DNA of 64,000 nucleotides from Lentzea jiangxiensis (GTDB lineage Bacteria; Actinomycetota; Actinomycetes; Mycobacteriales; Pseudonocardiaceae), in contig NZ_FNIX01000012.1 in assembly GCF_900104175.1 (NCBI RefSeq), forward strand, positions 158,986 to 222,985. The letters are read 5' to 3'. Within the stretch, counting starts at the first letter, position 1, and each line of letters starts with the position of its first letter. The position numbers and the translations under genes were made by a program. Under the pieces are notes generated by a model, which searched no databases, had not been told where the DNA came from, and worked only from the letters and a program-made list of their open reading frames with translations. Of this stretch, positions 32,471-40,592 are shown piece after piece.

Positions 32471-33640
32471 GTGAGTACCCCGGTTCAACTGCCTCTCGAG
32501 CAGGCGAACGTGCTGCAACTCGCGCCAGGGCTGCGCGAGCTCCAGTCCCAGGGCACGGTCCACCGGGTGCGCACTCCCGACGGCGTCGAGGCCTGGCTCG
32601 TCACGGGCCACGCCGAGGTGCGGCAGCTGCTCGACGACGACCGGCTCAGCCGCTCGAACCCCGACCCGGCGGCGCCGAAGGACGGCGGGTCGGCGCTTCT
32701 CGCCAGCCTGCTGGGCGGCTTCGCCACCGACCACGTCCGGATGCGCGCCCTGCTGGAGCCGCACTTCGCGCCCGCGCGGATGGCGGAGCTGCGGCCTTAC
32801 GTCGAGAAGCAGACCGGGCAGCTGCTGGACGCGATGGCCGCGCGGCGACCACCGGTGGACCTGCGCCAGGCAGTGGCGCTCTCGCTGCCGATCCAGGTGA
32901 TGTGCGAGTGGCTGGGCGTGCCGCAGGAGGACAAGGACGAGTTCGGCGAGTGGACGCAGGACGCCGCCAATGTCGGCGACCCGGTCAGGTCGAAGCAGGG
33001 GCTGGGCGGGTTGTTCGGCTACTGCAAGCGACTCATCGCCGACAAGCGGCAGAACCCCGGCGACGACGCGATCTCCAGGATCTGCGCGACCGAGGGCATC
33101 ACCGACGACGAGGTCCTCGGACTGACGGCTTTGTTGCTGTTCGGCGGTTATGAGACCACGGTGGCCCGGATCGGCACCTGCGTGTCGCTGTTGCTGGCGA
33201 ACCCCGAGCAGTGGCAGGCGTTGCTCGACGACCCGGGCCTCGTTCCCGCCGCCGTCGAGGAGACCCTGCGCAGGTCGATGCCGAACCCGCACAACGGCGG
33301 CATGCCCCGGTACGCGGTGACGGATTTCGAGATCGGCGGGGTCACCATCCGGACCGGCGACTTCGTGCTGCTGAACGTCATCGCGGCCAACCACGACGAG
33401 ACGGCCTTCACCGACCCCGACCGCGTCGATGTCACGCGCGACACCGCGGCCAGCCTCGCGTTCGGCCACGGCGCCTACGACTGCGTGGGCGCGGCGCTGG
33501 CGCGGATGCAGCTGCAGGTGGTGCTCGCCCAGCTCGTCGCGCGATTCCCGACCCTGCGCCCGGCCGTCGGCGTGGAGGAGTTGAGGCTGCGCCACGACAC
33601 GCTGATCGGCGGTCTGGTCGAACTCCCGGTGACCTGGTGA
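32471..33640 (+). CDS. Cytochrome P450 with unusual heme loop (P450-2)
   Basis: The 389-residue P450 is assigned from GTG 32471 with a strong GGAGG at 32459-32463; ATG 32444, overlapping the previous stop, is the alternative. The I-helix keeps the acid-alcohol pair (LLFGGYETTVARIG, Glu228-Thr229), and EETLRR gives ExxR. The heme loop reads FGHGAYDCVGAALAR: cysteine 338 is present, but the usual histidine two residues before it is tyrosine 336 and the residue next to cysteine is aspartate. It lies in the same operon as the prenyl synthase, UbiA and NAT genes, exactly where an enzyme acting on the prenylated arylamine would be expected. Confidence 0.9.
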   Translation: MSTPVQLPLEQANVLQLAPGLRELQSQGTVHRVRTPDGVEAWLVTGHAEVRQLLDDDRLSRSNPDPAAPKDGGSALLASLLGGFATDHVRMRALLEPHFAPARMAELRPYVEKQTGQLLDAMAARRPPVDLRQAVALSLPIQVMCEWLGVPQEDKDEFGEWTQDAANVGDPVRSKQGLGGLFGYCKRLIADKRQNPGDDAISRICATEGITDDEVLGLTALLLFGGYETTVARIGTCVSLLLANPEQWQALLDDPGLVPAAVEETLRRSMPNPHNGGMPRYAVTDFEIGGVTIRTGDFVLLNVIAANHDETAFTDPDRVDVTRDTAASLAFGHGAYDCVGAALARMQLQVVLAQLVARFPTLRPAVGVEELRLRHDTLIGGLVELPVTW

Positions 33641-33651
33641 TTGGGAACCTG

Positions 33652-34560
33652 ATGCTGCACAAGATATCCGCGGGCGTCGTCACGAAGAGCCCGGACTCGA
33701 TCCGCTCGTACCTGCTGTTGATGCGACTGGACAGGCCGACGGGGTACCTCCTCTACCTGCTGCCGGCGCTGTGGGCCGTCGTCCTCGCCTCAGGGGAACG
33801 GTCACAGCTGTGGGCGGACCTGCCGGCTGTGGCGGCCGTCGCCGTCGCAGCCGTGCTGATCCGCGGCTTCGCCTGCGCGGTCAACGACGTGATCGACAAG
33901 GAGATCGACGCGCGCGTCGCCCGCACCGTGTCCCGTCCCGTCGCGGCGGGGACGGTCAGCGTCCGCAACGCGATCCTGTGGGCGGCCGCACAGGCCCTGG
34001 TCGGGTTGCTGGTCCTCGCGGTGGCGAACGTCGAGACGGCCCTGGTCGCTCTGGCCACCTACCCGTTGATCATCGCGTACCCCTTCATGAAGCGCTTCTT
34101 CGTCTGGCCCTCGGCGTTCCTCGGGCTGGTGATGAGCACGTACGTGTTCGTCGGCTGGACGGCGGCGACCGCGAACGCCGACTACCCGCCGGCGGTGTAC
34201 GGCCTGTACGCCGCCGGGACCTTCTGGACCCTGATCCACGACGCGATCTACTCCCACCAGGACAAGGAGTACGACCGGAAGATCGGGGTCAGGTCGTCGG
34301 CTCTGCTGTTCGGCGACGCCACCAAGGCGTGGCTGGCGGTCTTCGCCGTGCTCAGCGTCGCCGGTGTGCTGTGGGCCGGTTCCCAGGCCTCGATCGGGTG
34401 GGCGTTCCACCTCGTCGTCGTGCTCGCGGGGATCTACCTGGCCTACCTGATCGCACGTGTGGACCTGGACGATCCGAAGGCGTGCTGGGACACCTTCGTC
34501 GCCAACACCTACTACGGCTGGATCGTTCTCGCGGCCGTGCTCGCCGGGCAGTTCACATGA
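33652..34560 (+). CDS. UbiA-family aromatic prenyltransferase
   Basis: The 302-residue membrane protein (ATG 33652 after GGGAA; GTG 33637 overlapping the previous stop is possible) has about eight or nine hydrophobic helices. The two magnesium-diphosphate motifs are AVNDVIDKEIDARVART (Asn78, Asp82, Asp86) and IHDAIYSHQDKEYDRKIGVR (Asp197, Asp204, Asp208). These place it in the UbiA group that transfers a prenyl chain to an aromatic ring such as 4-hydroxy- or 4-aminobenzoate. Next to p-aminobenzoate genes, the acceptor is most likely PABA or its N-hydroxy form. Its stop overlaps the NAT start (ATGA). Confidence 0.93.
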   Translation: MLHKISAGVVTKSPDSIRSYLLLMRLDRPTGYLLYLLPALWAVVLASGERSQLWADLPAVAAVAVAAVLIRGFACAVNDVIDKEIDARVARTVSRPVAAGTVSVRNAILWAAAQALVGLLVLAVANVETALVALATYPLIIAYPFMKRFFVWPSAFLGLVMSTYVFVGWTAATANADYPPAVYGLYAAGTFWTLIHDAIYSHQDKEYDRKIGVRSSALLFGDATKAWLAVFAVLSVAGVLWAGSQASIGWAFHLVVVLAGIYLAYLIARVDLDDPKACWDTFVANTYYGWIVLAAVLAGQFT

Positions 34561-35396
34561 ACGACGTGACTGACTCGATGTGGCGGGGAAGCGCCGTCGA
34601 CCTGGACGCCTACCTGACCCGCGTGGGCCACGGGGGCGGCGTGGCCGCGGACCTCTCCACGCTGCGGGCACTGCACACCGCCCATGTCGGCGCGATCCCC
34701 TTCGACAACCTCGACGCGCTGCTCGGGCGCACGGCGGTGCCGCTGGACGTGGACAGCGTCCAGGAGAAGATCGTGCGGCAGGGCCGCGGAGGCTGGTGCC
34801 TGGAACAGGTCGTGCTGATGGCGGCCGTGCTGGACCGCATCGGGTTCACGTTCACGGCGTTCGCCGGCAGGACGCGGATCCGCACCGGCAACAAGTTCGG
34901 GCCGGCCCTGCACGTGGCCCTGCTGGTGGAGCTGGACGGCGAACGCTGGCTCCACGACGTGAGTTTCGGTGCCCACGGGCTGCACGAGCCGATCCGGCTC
35001 GCGGAGAACGCGCGGCTGGACGGCGACTGGTCGTTCGACCTCGTGCGCGAACCGACCGGTGAACACGTGCTGCGGTTCCTGCGGCCGGAGGGACCGGCGG
35101 AGCTCTACGGCTTCACCACGGACGCGCGCTACCCGTCGGACTTCGAGCTCCTCAACCACTTCTGCCTCACGCACCCGCGCTCACCGTTCAACCACCGGAT
35201 GATCCTCCAGCGCACGCGGCCCGGGGTGCGGCACCTCCTCGCCGGCACCGTGCTCGCCGAGATCCGGCCGGGCGAGCCGACCGCGTTCCGCGAGCTCGAC
35301 GACACCGAGGCCCTGTCCGCTCCCGAGGAGATCTTCGGGATCACCTTGGAGCCGGACGACATCCAGACTCTTCGGAAGACCTTGGCCGGCCCATGA
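34557..35396 (+). CDS. Arylamine N-acetyltransferase homologue
   Basis: The 279-residue protein has the NAT catalytic triad with exact family spacing: Cys81 in RQGRGGWCLEQ, His119 in GPALHVALLVEL and Asp134 in WLHDVSFG. NATs transfer acetyl from acetyl-CoA to arylamines, and some acylate the oxygen of aryl hydroxylamines. In benzastatin synthesis a NAT homologue is reported to O-acetylate N-hydroxy-PABA, creating the leaving group for P450 cyclisation. The location between UbiA and the PABA genes supports the same role here. Overlaps of four bases on both sides indicate tight translational coupling. Confidence 0.92.
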   Translation: MNDVTDSMWRGSAVDLDAYLTRVGHGGGVAADLSTLRALHTAHVGAIPFDNLDALLGRTAVPLDVDSVQEKIVRQGRGGWCLEQVVLMAAVLDRIGFTFTAFAGRTRIRTGNKFGPALHVALLVELDGERWLHDVSFGAHGLHEPIRLAENARLDGDWSFDLVREPTGEHVLRFLRPEGPAELYGFTTDARYPSDFELLNHFCLTHPRSPFNHRMILQRTRPGVRHLLAGTVLAEIRPGEPTAFRELDDTEALSAPEEIFGITLEPDDIQTLRKTLAGP

Positions 35397-37432
35397 CGCG
35401 CACACTTCTGGTGGACAACTACGACTCGTACACCTACAACCTGTTCCAGCTGATCGCCGGGATCAACGGCCGCGAGCCGACGGTCGTGGTCAACGACGAC
35501 CCGGCACTGCTCGACCTGCGGCTGGAGGACTTCGACAACATCGTCGTCTCCCCCGGTCCCGGCCGGCCGCAGAACTCCCGCGACATCGGCCTCGTCGAAG
35601 ACCTGCTGCGCCGCACCACGTTGCCGGTGCTGGGGGTCTGCCTCGGACACCAGATCATCGGGCACCTGGCGGGCGCGGCCGTGTCCGCCGCGCCCGAGCC
35701 GCGGCACGGGCACCTCGCCAAGGTCTCCCACGACGGCGACCCGTTGTTCGCCGGGGTGCCCGGTGAGTTCGTCGCGGTGCGCTACCACTCGCTCAGCGTG
35801 CAGGAGCCCCTGCCGGAGGAGCTCGTCCCGATCGCGTGGGCGGACGACGGCGTGCTGATGGCGTTGCGGCACAGGGACCTGCCGCAGTGGGGTGTGCAGT
35901 TCCACCCCGAGTCGGTCGCCTCCGGGTACGGCAGGGAGATCCTGCGGAACTTCGCCGAGCTGAGCCGCCAGGCCCGCAGCTCCCCGGCCGGGGAGCTGGG
36001 TCTCGTCAGCACCGTCGTCCCGACCGCCGTCGACGCCGAGTCCATCTTCCTGGAACTGTTCGACGGCAACCCCCACTGCTTCTGGCTCGACAGCAGCCGG
36101 GTCGAGCAGGGGCTGTCCCGGTTCTCGTTCCTGGGCGACACCTCCGGGCCGCTCAGCGAGGTCGTGACGTACCGCACCGGCAGCGGGACGGTGGAGGTGC
36201 GCGACGCCGGTGGGGTGCGCGACGTCCCCGGCACCGTGTTCGACTTCCTGGAACAGCGGCTGCGCGAGCGGCGCATTCCCGACACGACCCTGCCCTTCGA
36301 CCTGACCGGTGGGTACGTCGGTTACTTCGGGTACGAGCTCAAGGCGGAATGCGGCGCCGCGGACCGCCACAGCGCCGAAACTCCGGACGCCGCCTGGATG
36401 TTCGCCGACCGGATCGTCGCGATCGACCACCAGGAGGGGCTGACCTACCTGGTCGCCGTGCACGACGGGGCGACCAGGCGCGACGCCCGGGAGTGGGTGG
36501 ACCGGACGGCGACCGTCCTCACCGGACTCAGTCCGTCCGGTGACGAACCCCCGGGGGAACCGTGCGCGCCTCCTGATGCCGAGGAGCACCTCGTCCGCGA
36601 CCGGGACCGGTATCTGGCGGACATCGAGGAGTGCCGGCGGCAGCTGCGCCTGGGCGAGAGCTACGAGATCTGCCTGACCAACAAGCTGCACCTGCCGTTC
36701 CACGACGACGACTCCTCGTTCTACCGGCGGCTGCGCCGGGCGAACCCGGCGCCGTACGCCGCGCTGGTGCGCCTCGGTGACGTCTCGGTCTTCTGCTCCT
36801 CACCCGAACGGTTCCTGCGCATCGAGCGGGATCGCACGGTCACCAGCAAACCGATCAAGGGCACCGCCCCCCGCGACGCCGATCCCGTGCGCGACGCCGA
36901 GATCGCCGCCACCCTCGCGTCGAGCGCCAAGACGCAGGCCGAGAACCTGATGATCGTCGACCTGCTGCGCAACGACCTGGGCCGGGTGTGCGAGGTGGGC
37001 AGCATCGACGTCGACCCGTACCTGGCCGTCGAGAGCTACCAGACCATGCACCAGCTGGTCTCCACCGTCCACGGCCGGCTCAAGGACGGGGTCAGCGCGA
37101 TGGACGGCGTCCGGCAGTGCTTCCCCGGCGGCTCGATGACCGGGGCGCCGAAGCTGCGCACCATGGAGATCATCGACGGTCTGGAGACGGAGGCCAGGGG
37201 CGTGTACTCCGGCACCCTCGGCTACTTCGGCCTCTCCGGCGGCACCGACCTGAACATCGTGATCCGCACCGCTGTCCGCGTCGGTGACCGGTTGAGCATC
37301 GGTGCGGGCGGGGCGATCGTGCTCGACTCCGACGCGCAGGACGAGTACGAGGAGATGCTGCTCAAGGCGGCGGCATCACTTCGTGCGTGGCGTGCTCCCG
37401 CGGTGTCGGACGCGGGCGGCTCCCCGCCATGA
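35393..37432 (+). CDS. pabAB: Fused aminodeoxychorismate synthase PabAB
   Basis: The 679-residue fusion turns chorismate and glutamine into 4-amino-4-deoxychorismate. Residues 1-195 are the glutamine amidotransferase, with nucleophile Cys83 in LGVCLGHQIIG and His171/Glu173 in VQFHPESVASG. The C-terminal part is PabB: RFLRIERDRTVTSKPIKGTA carries the lysine-containing PIKGT that marks PabB rather than anthranilate synthase (PIAGT). VDLLRNDLGRVC, FPGGSMTGAPKLRTMEIID and IGAGGAIVLDSD complete the chorismate site. Fused PabAB is typical of actinomycete secondary metabolism. It overlaps both neighbours by ATGA, so PABA synthesis is co-translated with the NAT. Confidence 0.95.
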   Translation: MTRTLLVDNYDSYTYNLFQLIAGINGREPTVVVNDDPALLDLRLEDFDNIVVSPGPGRPQNSRDIGLVEDLLRRTTLPVLGVCLGHQIIGHLAGAAVSAAPEPRHGHLAKVSHDGDPLFAGVPGEFVAVRYHSLSVQEPLPEELVPIAWADDGVLMALRHRDLPQWGVQFHPESVASGYGREILRNFAELSRQARSSPAGELGLVSTVVPTAVDAESIFLELFDGNPHCFWLDSSRVEQGLSRFSFLGDTSGPLSEVVTYRTGSGTVEVRDAGGVRDVPGTVFDFLEQRLRERRIPDTTLPFDLTGGYVGYFGYELKAECGAADRHSAETPDAAWMFADRIVAIDHQEGLTYLVAVHDGATRRDAREWVDRTATVLTGLSPSGDEPPGEPCAPPDAEEHLVRDRDRYLADIEECRRQLRLGESYEICLTNKLHLPFHDDDSSFYRRLRRANPAPYAALVRLGDVSVFCSSPERFLRIERDRTVTSKPIKGTAPRDADPVRDAEIAATLASSAKTQAENLMIVDLLRNDLGRVCEVGSIDVDPYLAVESYQTMHQLVSTVHGRLKDGVSAMDGVRQCFPGGSMTGAPKLRTMEIIDGLETEARGVYSGTLGYFGLSGGTDLNIVIRTAVRVGDRLSIGAGGAIVLDSDAQDEYEEMLLKAAASLRAWRAPAVSDAGGSPP

Positions 37433-38196
37433 GCGCCGACCGGCGGTGGTGGGACGACGACGGCGGGTGGTCGCCGTCCGACGCCACCGGGGCGGTGCGG
37501 GTCATCGACTCGTGGCTCGTGGACGAGGGCCGGGTCCGGGGACTCGGCCGGCACGCCCGGCGCTTCGGTGCGGCCTGCTCCCGGTTCGCCGGACCGGCAG
37601 CGGACGGGTTCCTGCGGGCGGTCGCCGAGTCGGTGCCGGCACGGGGCCGGTGGTTCCCGCGCGTCGAACTCGTGGAGACCTGCTCCCGGACCCGGCTGCG
37701 GCTGTGGCTGCGGCCCGCTCCCCCGCGCACCGAATCGGTCAGGGTGTGGAACTCGGGACCCGACCGCCGGCGCCTCCCCGCCGTCAAGGGCATCGACCTC
37801 GACCACCTGACCGCCCTGCGCGCTGCCGCGGCCGAGGCGGGAGCGGACGAGGCGGTGCTGCTCTCGCCGGAGGGGCACGTGCTCGAAGGCTCCACCACCA
37901 GCATCGTCTGGTGGCGCGGCGACACGCTCTGCGGGCCACCACCGGGCCTCGTGCTGCCCGGGGTCACCCGCGCTCTGCTGGAAGAGCTCGCCGTGGACTC
38001 CGGGCATCCGGTCGTCACCGAGCAGGCCACCGCGCGGGATCTCGCGGACGTTCCTGTGTGGGCGGTGAACGCCCTGCACGGCGTCCGGCCCGTCACCGCG
38101 GGGCTGGGCCGTTTCCACGAGGCGGACCTGGCGGTGGCCGGGCGCTGGCAGTCGCGCCTGGAGGCACTCTCCTCGATCCCCGTGCCGATCACGTGA
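37429..38196 (+). CDS. pabC: Aminodeoxychorismate lyase-like PLP enzyme (class IV aminotransferase family)
   Basis: The 255-residue protein belongs to the fold-type IV PLP enzymes. Lys120 in LPAVKGIDLDHL is the predicted Schiff-base lysine and Glu153 in SPEGHVLEGSTTSIVWW matches the cofactor-contacting glutamate. After PabAB in the same operon, the obvious role is elimination of pyruvate from aminodeoxychorismate to give p-aminobenzoate. The N-terminal 25 residues are poorly conserved (RRWWDDDGGWSPSD). A D-amino-acid or branched-chain transaminase activity is formally possible but the context argues against it. Confidence 0.9.
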   Translation: MSADRRWWDDDGGWSPSDATGAVRVIDSWLVDEGRVRGLGRHARRFGAACSRFAGPAADGFLRAVAESVPARGRWFPRVELVETCSRTRLRLWLRPAPPRTESVRVWNSGPDRRRLPAVKGIDLDHLTALRAAAAEAGADEAVLLSPEGHVLEGSTTSIVWWRGDTLCGPPPGLVLPGVTRALLEELAVDSGHPVVTEQATARDLADVPVWAVNALHGVRPVTAGLGRFHEADLAVAGRWQSRLEALSSIPVPIT

Positions 38197-38209
38197 AGGA
38201 GGTTCACCG

Positions 38210-39115
38210 ATGTCCTCTGCCTACGAGCGCGACCTGCTGGTCCAGCTGACCCGTCGCTGGGGCAGGCGGGTGGCCGTCAAGAAGGACGAGCTCGACCTGG
38301 ACGGGCACTTCGACGCAGGTCTGCCGGACTTCCCCGAGCACCTGGTTCCGGTGCTGGCGTTGCCGGGGGCCGAGAAGCTCGACAAGGACGCCCGCGCGCG
38401 CGTCCTGTCCGCGGCGTGGATCGCCTACAACGCGAAGACCGCGGCCATCGAGGACGAGATCATCCTGCCGGCCTGCCGGTTGATGCTCCGGGACCGGATC
38501 CCCGTCCGCCGTGACGACGTCGCCGTCGACGCGCTGCACCAGACGATCATCGACGAGCACTACCACATCCTCATGTGCCACAACGCTGTCGGCGTGACGC
38601 GGCGGCGCCGGGACATGGCGGACGTGCGGTTCGCGCCGGGCGTCTGGTCGGTGGTCCGGGGACGGGCCGCGGCCCGAGCCGGGCTGTCCGGCTTCGACCG
38701 CGACATCGTCGACATCGCGTTCTCCCTGGCCGCCGAGACGACGATCAGCGGGTTCCTCTCCGCGCTCTCGACCGCCCACGAGATCCAGCCGATGAACCGG
38801 ATCACCACCGATCTGCACCGGCGGGACGAGAGCAGCCACGCGGTGGTGTTCCGCGAGTTGTGCGGCTCGCTGTACCGGAACCTCGACAGCGCGCAGCAGA
38901 AGATGTTCCGCGAAGCGCTGGTGACCGGCCTGACCGCGTTTCGCTCCGCCGACCTGGAGCCGTGGGTGGCCGTCGCGGCCCAAGGCGGCTTCGAGATCGG
39001 CGCCGACCAGCTGAGCGAGTGGGCGGCGGCGCGGCCGGTGCCCAAGCGGGACACCGGACCGTTGCAGCTGCTGCTCGACGACCTGGGCATCAGCCACGAC
39101 CTCGTCGAGACGTGA
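38210..39115 (+). CDS. AurF-like non-heme diiron arylamine N-oxygenase
   Basis: The 301-residue protein starts at ATG 38210 behind a consensus AAGGAGG. It contains all seven iron ligands of AurF at identical spacing: Glu81, Glu116 and His119 in IIDEHYHILMC, Glu176 in SLAAETTISG, and His203, Glu207 and His210 in TDLHRRDESSHAVV. AurF oxidises p-aminobenzoate through the hydroxylamine to p-nitrobenzoate. In a pathway with an O-acylating NAT, the useful product would be the hydroxylamine. Whether this enzyme stops there cannot be told from sequence. It is the last gene of the PABA operon and is followed by a structured 264-base gap. Confidence 0.93.
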   Translation: MSSAYERDLLVQLTRRWGRRVAVKKDELDLDGHFDAGLPDFPEHLVPVLALPGAEKLDKDARARVLSAAWIAYNAKTAAIEDEIILPACRLMLRDRIPVRRDDVAVDALHQTIIDEHYHILMCHNAVGVTRRRRDMADVRFAPGVWSVVRGRAAARAGLSGFDRDIVDIAFSLAAETTISGFLSALSTAHEIQPMNRITTDLHRRDESSHAVVFRELCGSLYRNLDSAQQKMFREALVTGLTAFRSADLEPWVAVAAQGGFEIGADQLSEWAAARPVPKRDTGPLQLLLDDLGISHDLVET

Positions 39116-39130
39116 GGGCAGTCGACCTCT

Positions 39131-39360
39131 CTCCCAGCTGAAGCACGGAGATTCTTCCCTCGCGGGTCGAGTCTTCTGCTTCGCAGCCCGGCGGCAGACC
39201 CAGCCGACTTGGTTGTCGCCGACCGGGCGCAACAACTCTTCAAGCCGCTCCGCCCACCACCCAGCCCGGGAGTCAGAGCACGGTCTTTCGCCTGGAGGCG
39301 AAACCCCGTCCTGTCCTGCTCCGCAGGGGTCCGTTTCCTCCCCTGCCTGAAGGCCGGGGG
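39131..39360 (+). other. Structured intergenic stretch: three hairpins, possible IS200/IS605 end remnants or leader RNA
   Basis: Between the N-oxygenase and DAHP synthase genes lie hairpins CTCCCAGCTGAAGCACGGAG (39131-39150), TTTCGCC-TGGA-GGCGAAA (39286-39303, perfect) and CCCCTGCCTGAAGGCCGGGG (about 39340-39359). The first and third share a TGAA loop and G+C arms. The form resembles the subterminal hairpins of IS200/IS605 elements (CCCC-GCC-TGAA-GGC-GGGG). No transposase is present. It could equally be a transcribed leader that controls the DAHP synthase. Confidence 0.35.
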
Positions 39361-39379
39361 TGTCCACGAAGGGATCCCG

Positions 39380-40588
39380 ATGAACAACGGCACGGTCGGC
39401 ACAGTTCCGGACTGGCGGGCGCTCGTCGCCCGACAACGACCACCGTGGCCCGACGAGGCCGTGCTCGACGCGGTGGTCGGCGACCTGGTGGCCTCGCCCG
39501 CGCTCGTCATACCCCGGGAGTGCGACGCGCTCACCGCACGTCTGGCCGGGGTGGCGGAAGGCAGGGCGTTCCTGTTGCAGGGCGGCGACTGCGCCGAACG
39601 TCTCGACAGGCTCTCCGCGCGGGCGATCCGGCGCACACTGCGCCTGCTGCGGCAGATGTCCGTGGTCCTCACGTCCGCCTCGGCGCTTCCCATGGTCACC
39701 GTGGGCCGGATCGCGGGCCAGTACGCCAAGCCGCGGTCCCGGCCGACCGAGACCGTCGACGGGCGGACCTTGCCGGTGTACCGCGGCGACGCGGTGAACG
39801 GCAGCGGCTTCACCGAGGCCGAACGACGGCCGGATCCGGCCCGGCTGCGTCGCGTGTACGACGCCTCGCGGTACACGATCGACGTTCTGCGCGCGAGCGG
39901 CACGGAACACTTCGCCAGTCATGAAGGTCTGCTGCTCGACTACGAGGAAGCACTGACCCGCCGCGACCGGCGCTCGGGCCGGCGGTACGCGGGCAGTGGC
40001 CACCTGCTCTGGATCGGTGACCGCACCAGGCAGCTCGACGGCGCCCACGTCGCCTACTTCGCGTCCATCGACAACCCCATCGCGGTGAAGCTGGGCCCGA
40101 GCACCACACCCGAGCAGGCGCTCGCCCTGGTCGACCGCCTCGACCCCGGACGCCGGCCGGGCAGGCTGACGTTCGTCGTGCGCATGGGAGCCGGCCGCGT
40201 CCGGGACCTGCTGCCGGAGCTCGTGGAGAAGGTCACCGCCTCGGGCGCGCCCGTGGTGTGGGTGTGCGATCCCATGCACGGCAACACCTTCGAGGCGCCT
40301 GGCGGGTACAAGACCCGGCGGTTCGACGACGTCGTCGCCGAGGTCGCCGGCTTCTTCGAGGTGCACGAGGCTCTCGGCACCCACGCGGGCGGCCTGCACG
40401 TGGAGATGACCGGTGAGGACGTGACCGAGTGCGTCGGTCACGGGCTGGGTCTCGAGGACCTGCACCGCAACTACGAGTCGGCGTGCGACCCGCGCCTCAA
40501 CGCCGATCAGGCACTGGAGCTGGCCTTCCTGGTCGCCGGGATGTTCCACCCCCCGCGTCCGACGCCGGAGCGCCGGACGCGTTGGTGA
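39380..40588 (+). CDS. Class II 3-deoxy-7-phosphoheptulonate (DAHP) synthase
   Basis: The 402-residue protein (ATG 39380, GAAGGGA upstream) catalyses the first shikimate step. The metal ligands of class II enzymes are visible: Cys71 in LLQGGDCAERLDRLS, His in WVCDPMHGNTFEA, Glu in GGLHVEMTGEDVTEC and Asp in YESACDPRLNADQALE. It is shorter than primary-metabolism copies (about 460) and lacks the N-terminal extension used for aromatic-amino-acid feedback. This resembles PhzC-type copies found in natural-product clusters and suits deregulated chorismate supply for PABA. It converges on the carbamoyltransferase with only four bases between stops. Confidence 0.93.
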   Translation: MNNGTVGTVPDWRALVARQRPPWPDEAVLDAVVGDLVASPALVIPRECDALTARLAGVAEGRAFLLQGGDCAERLDRLSARAIRRTLRLLRQMSVVLTSASALPMVTVGRIAGQYAKPRSRPTETVDGRTLPVYRGDAVNGSGFTEAERRPDPARLRRVYDASRYTIDVLRASGTEHFASHEGLLLDYEEALTRRDRRSGRRYAGSGHLLWIGDRTRQLDGAHVAYFASIDNPIAVKLGPSTTPEQALALVDRLDPGRRPGRLTFVVRMGAGRVRDLLPELVEKVTASGAPVVWVCDPMHGNTFEAPGGYKTRRFDDVVAEVAGFFEVHEALGTHAGGLHVEMTGEDVTECVGHGLGLEDLHRNYESACDPRLNADQALELAFLVAGMFHPPRPTPERRTRW

Positions 40589-40592
40589 GCGG

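Noticed and set aside
35393..37432. Anthranilate synthase (TrpEG) instead of PabAB
   Set aside because: The chorismate domain has PIKGT with lysine, typical of PabB, and PabC follows directly. Anthranilate synthases carry PIAGT.
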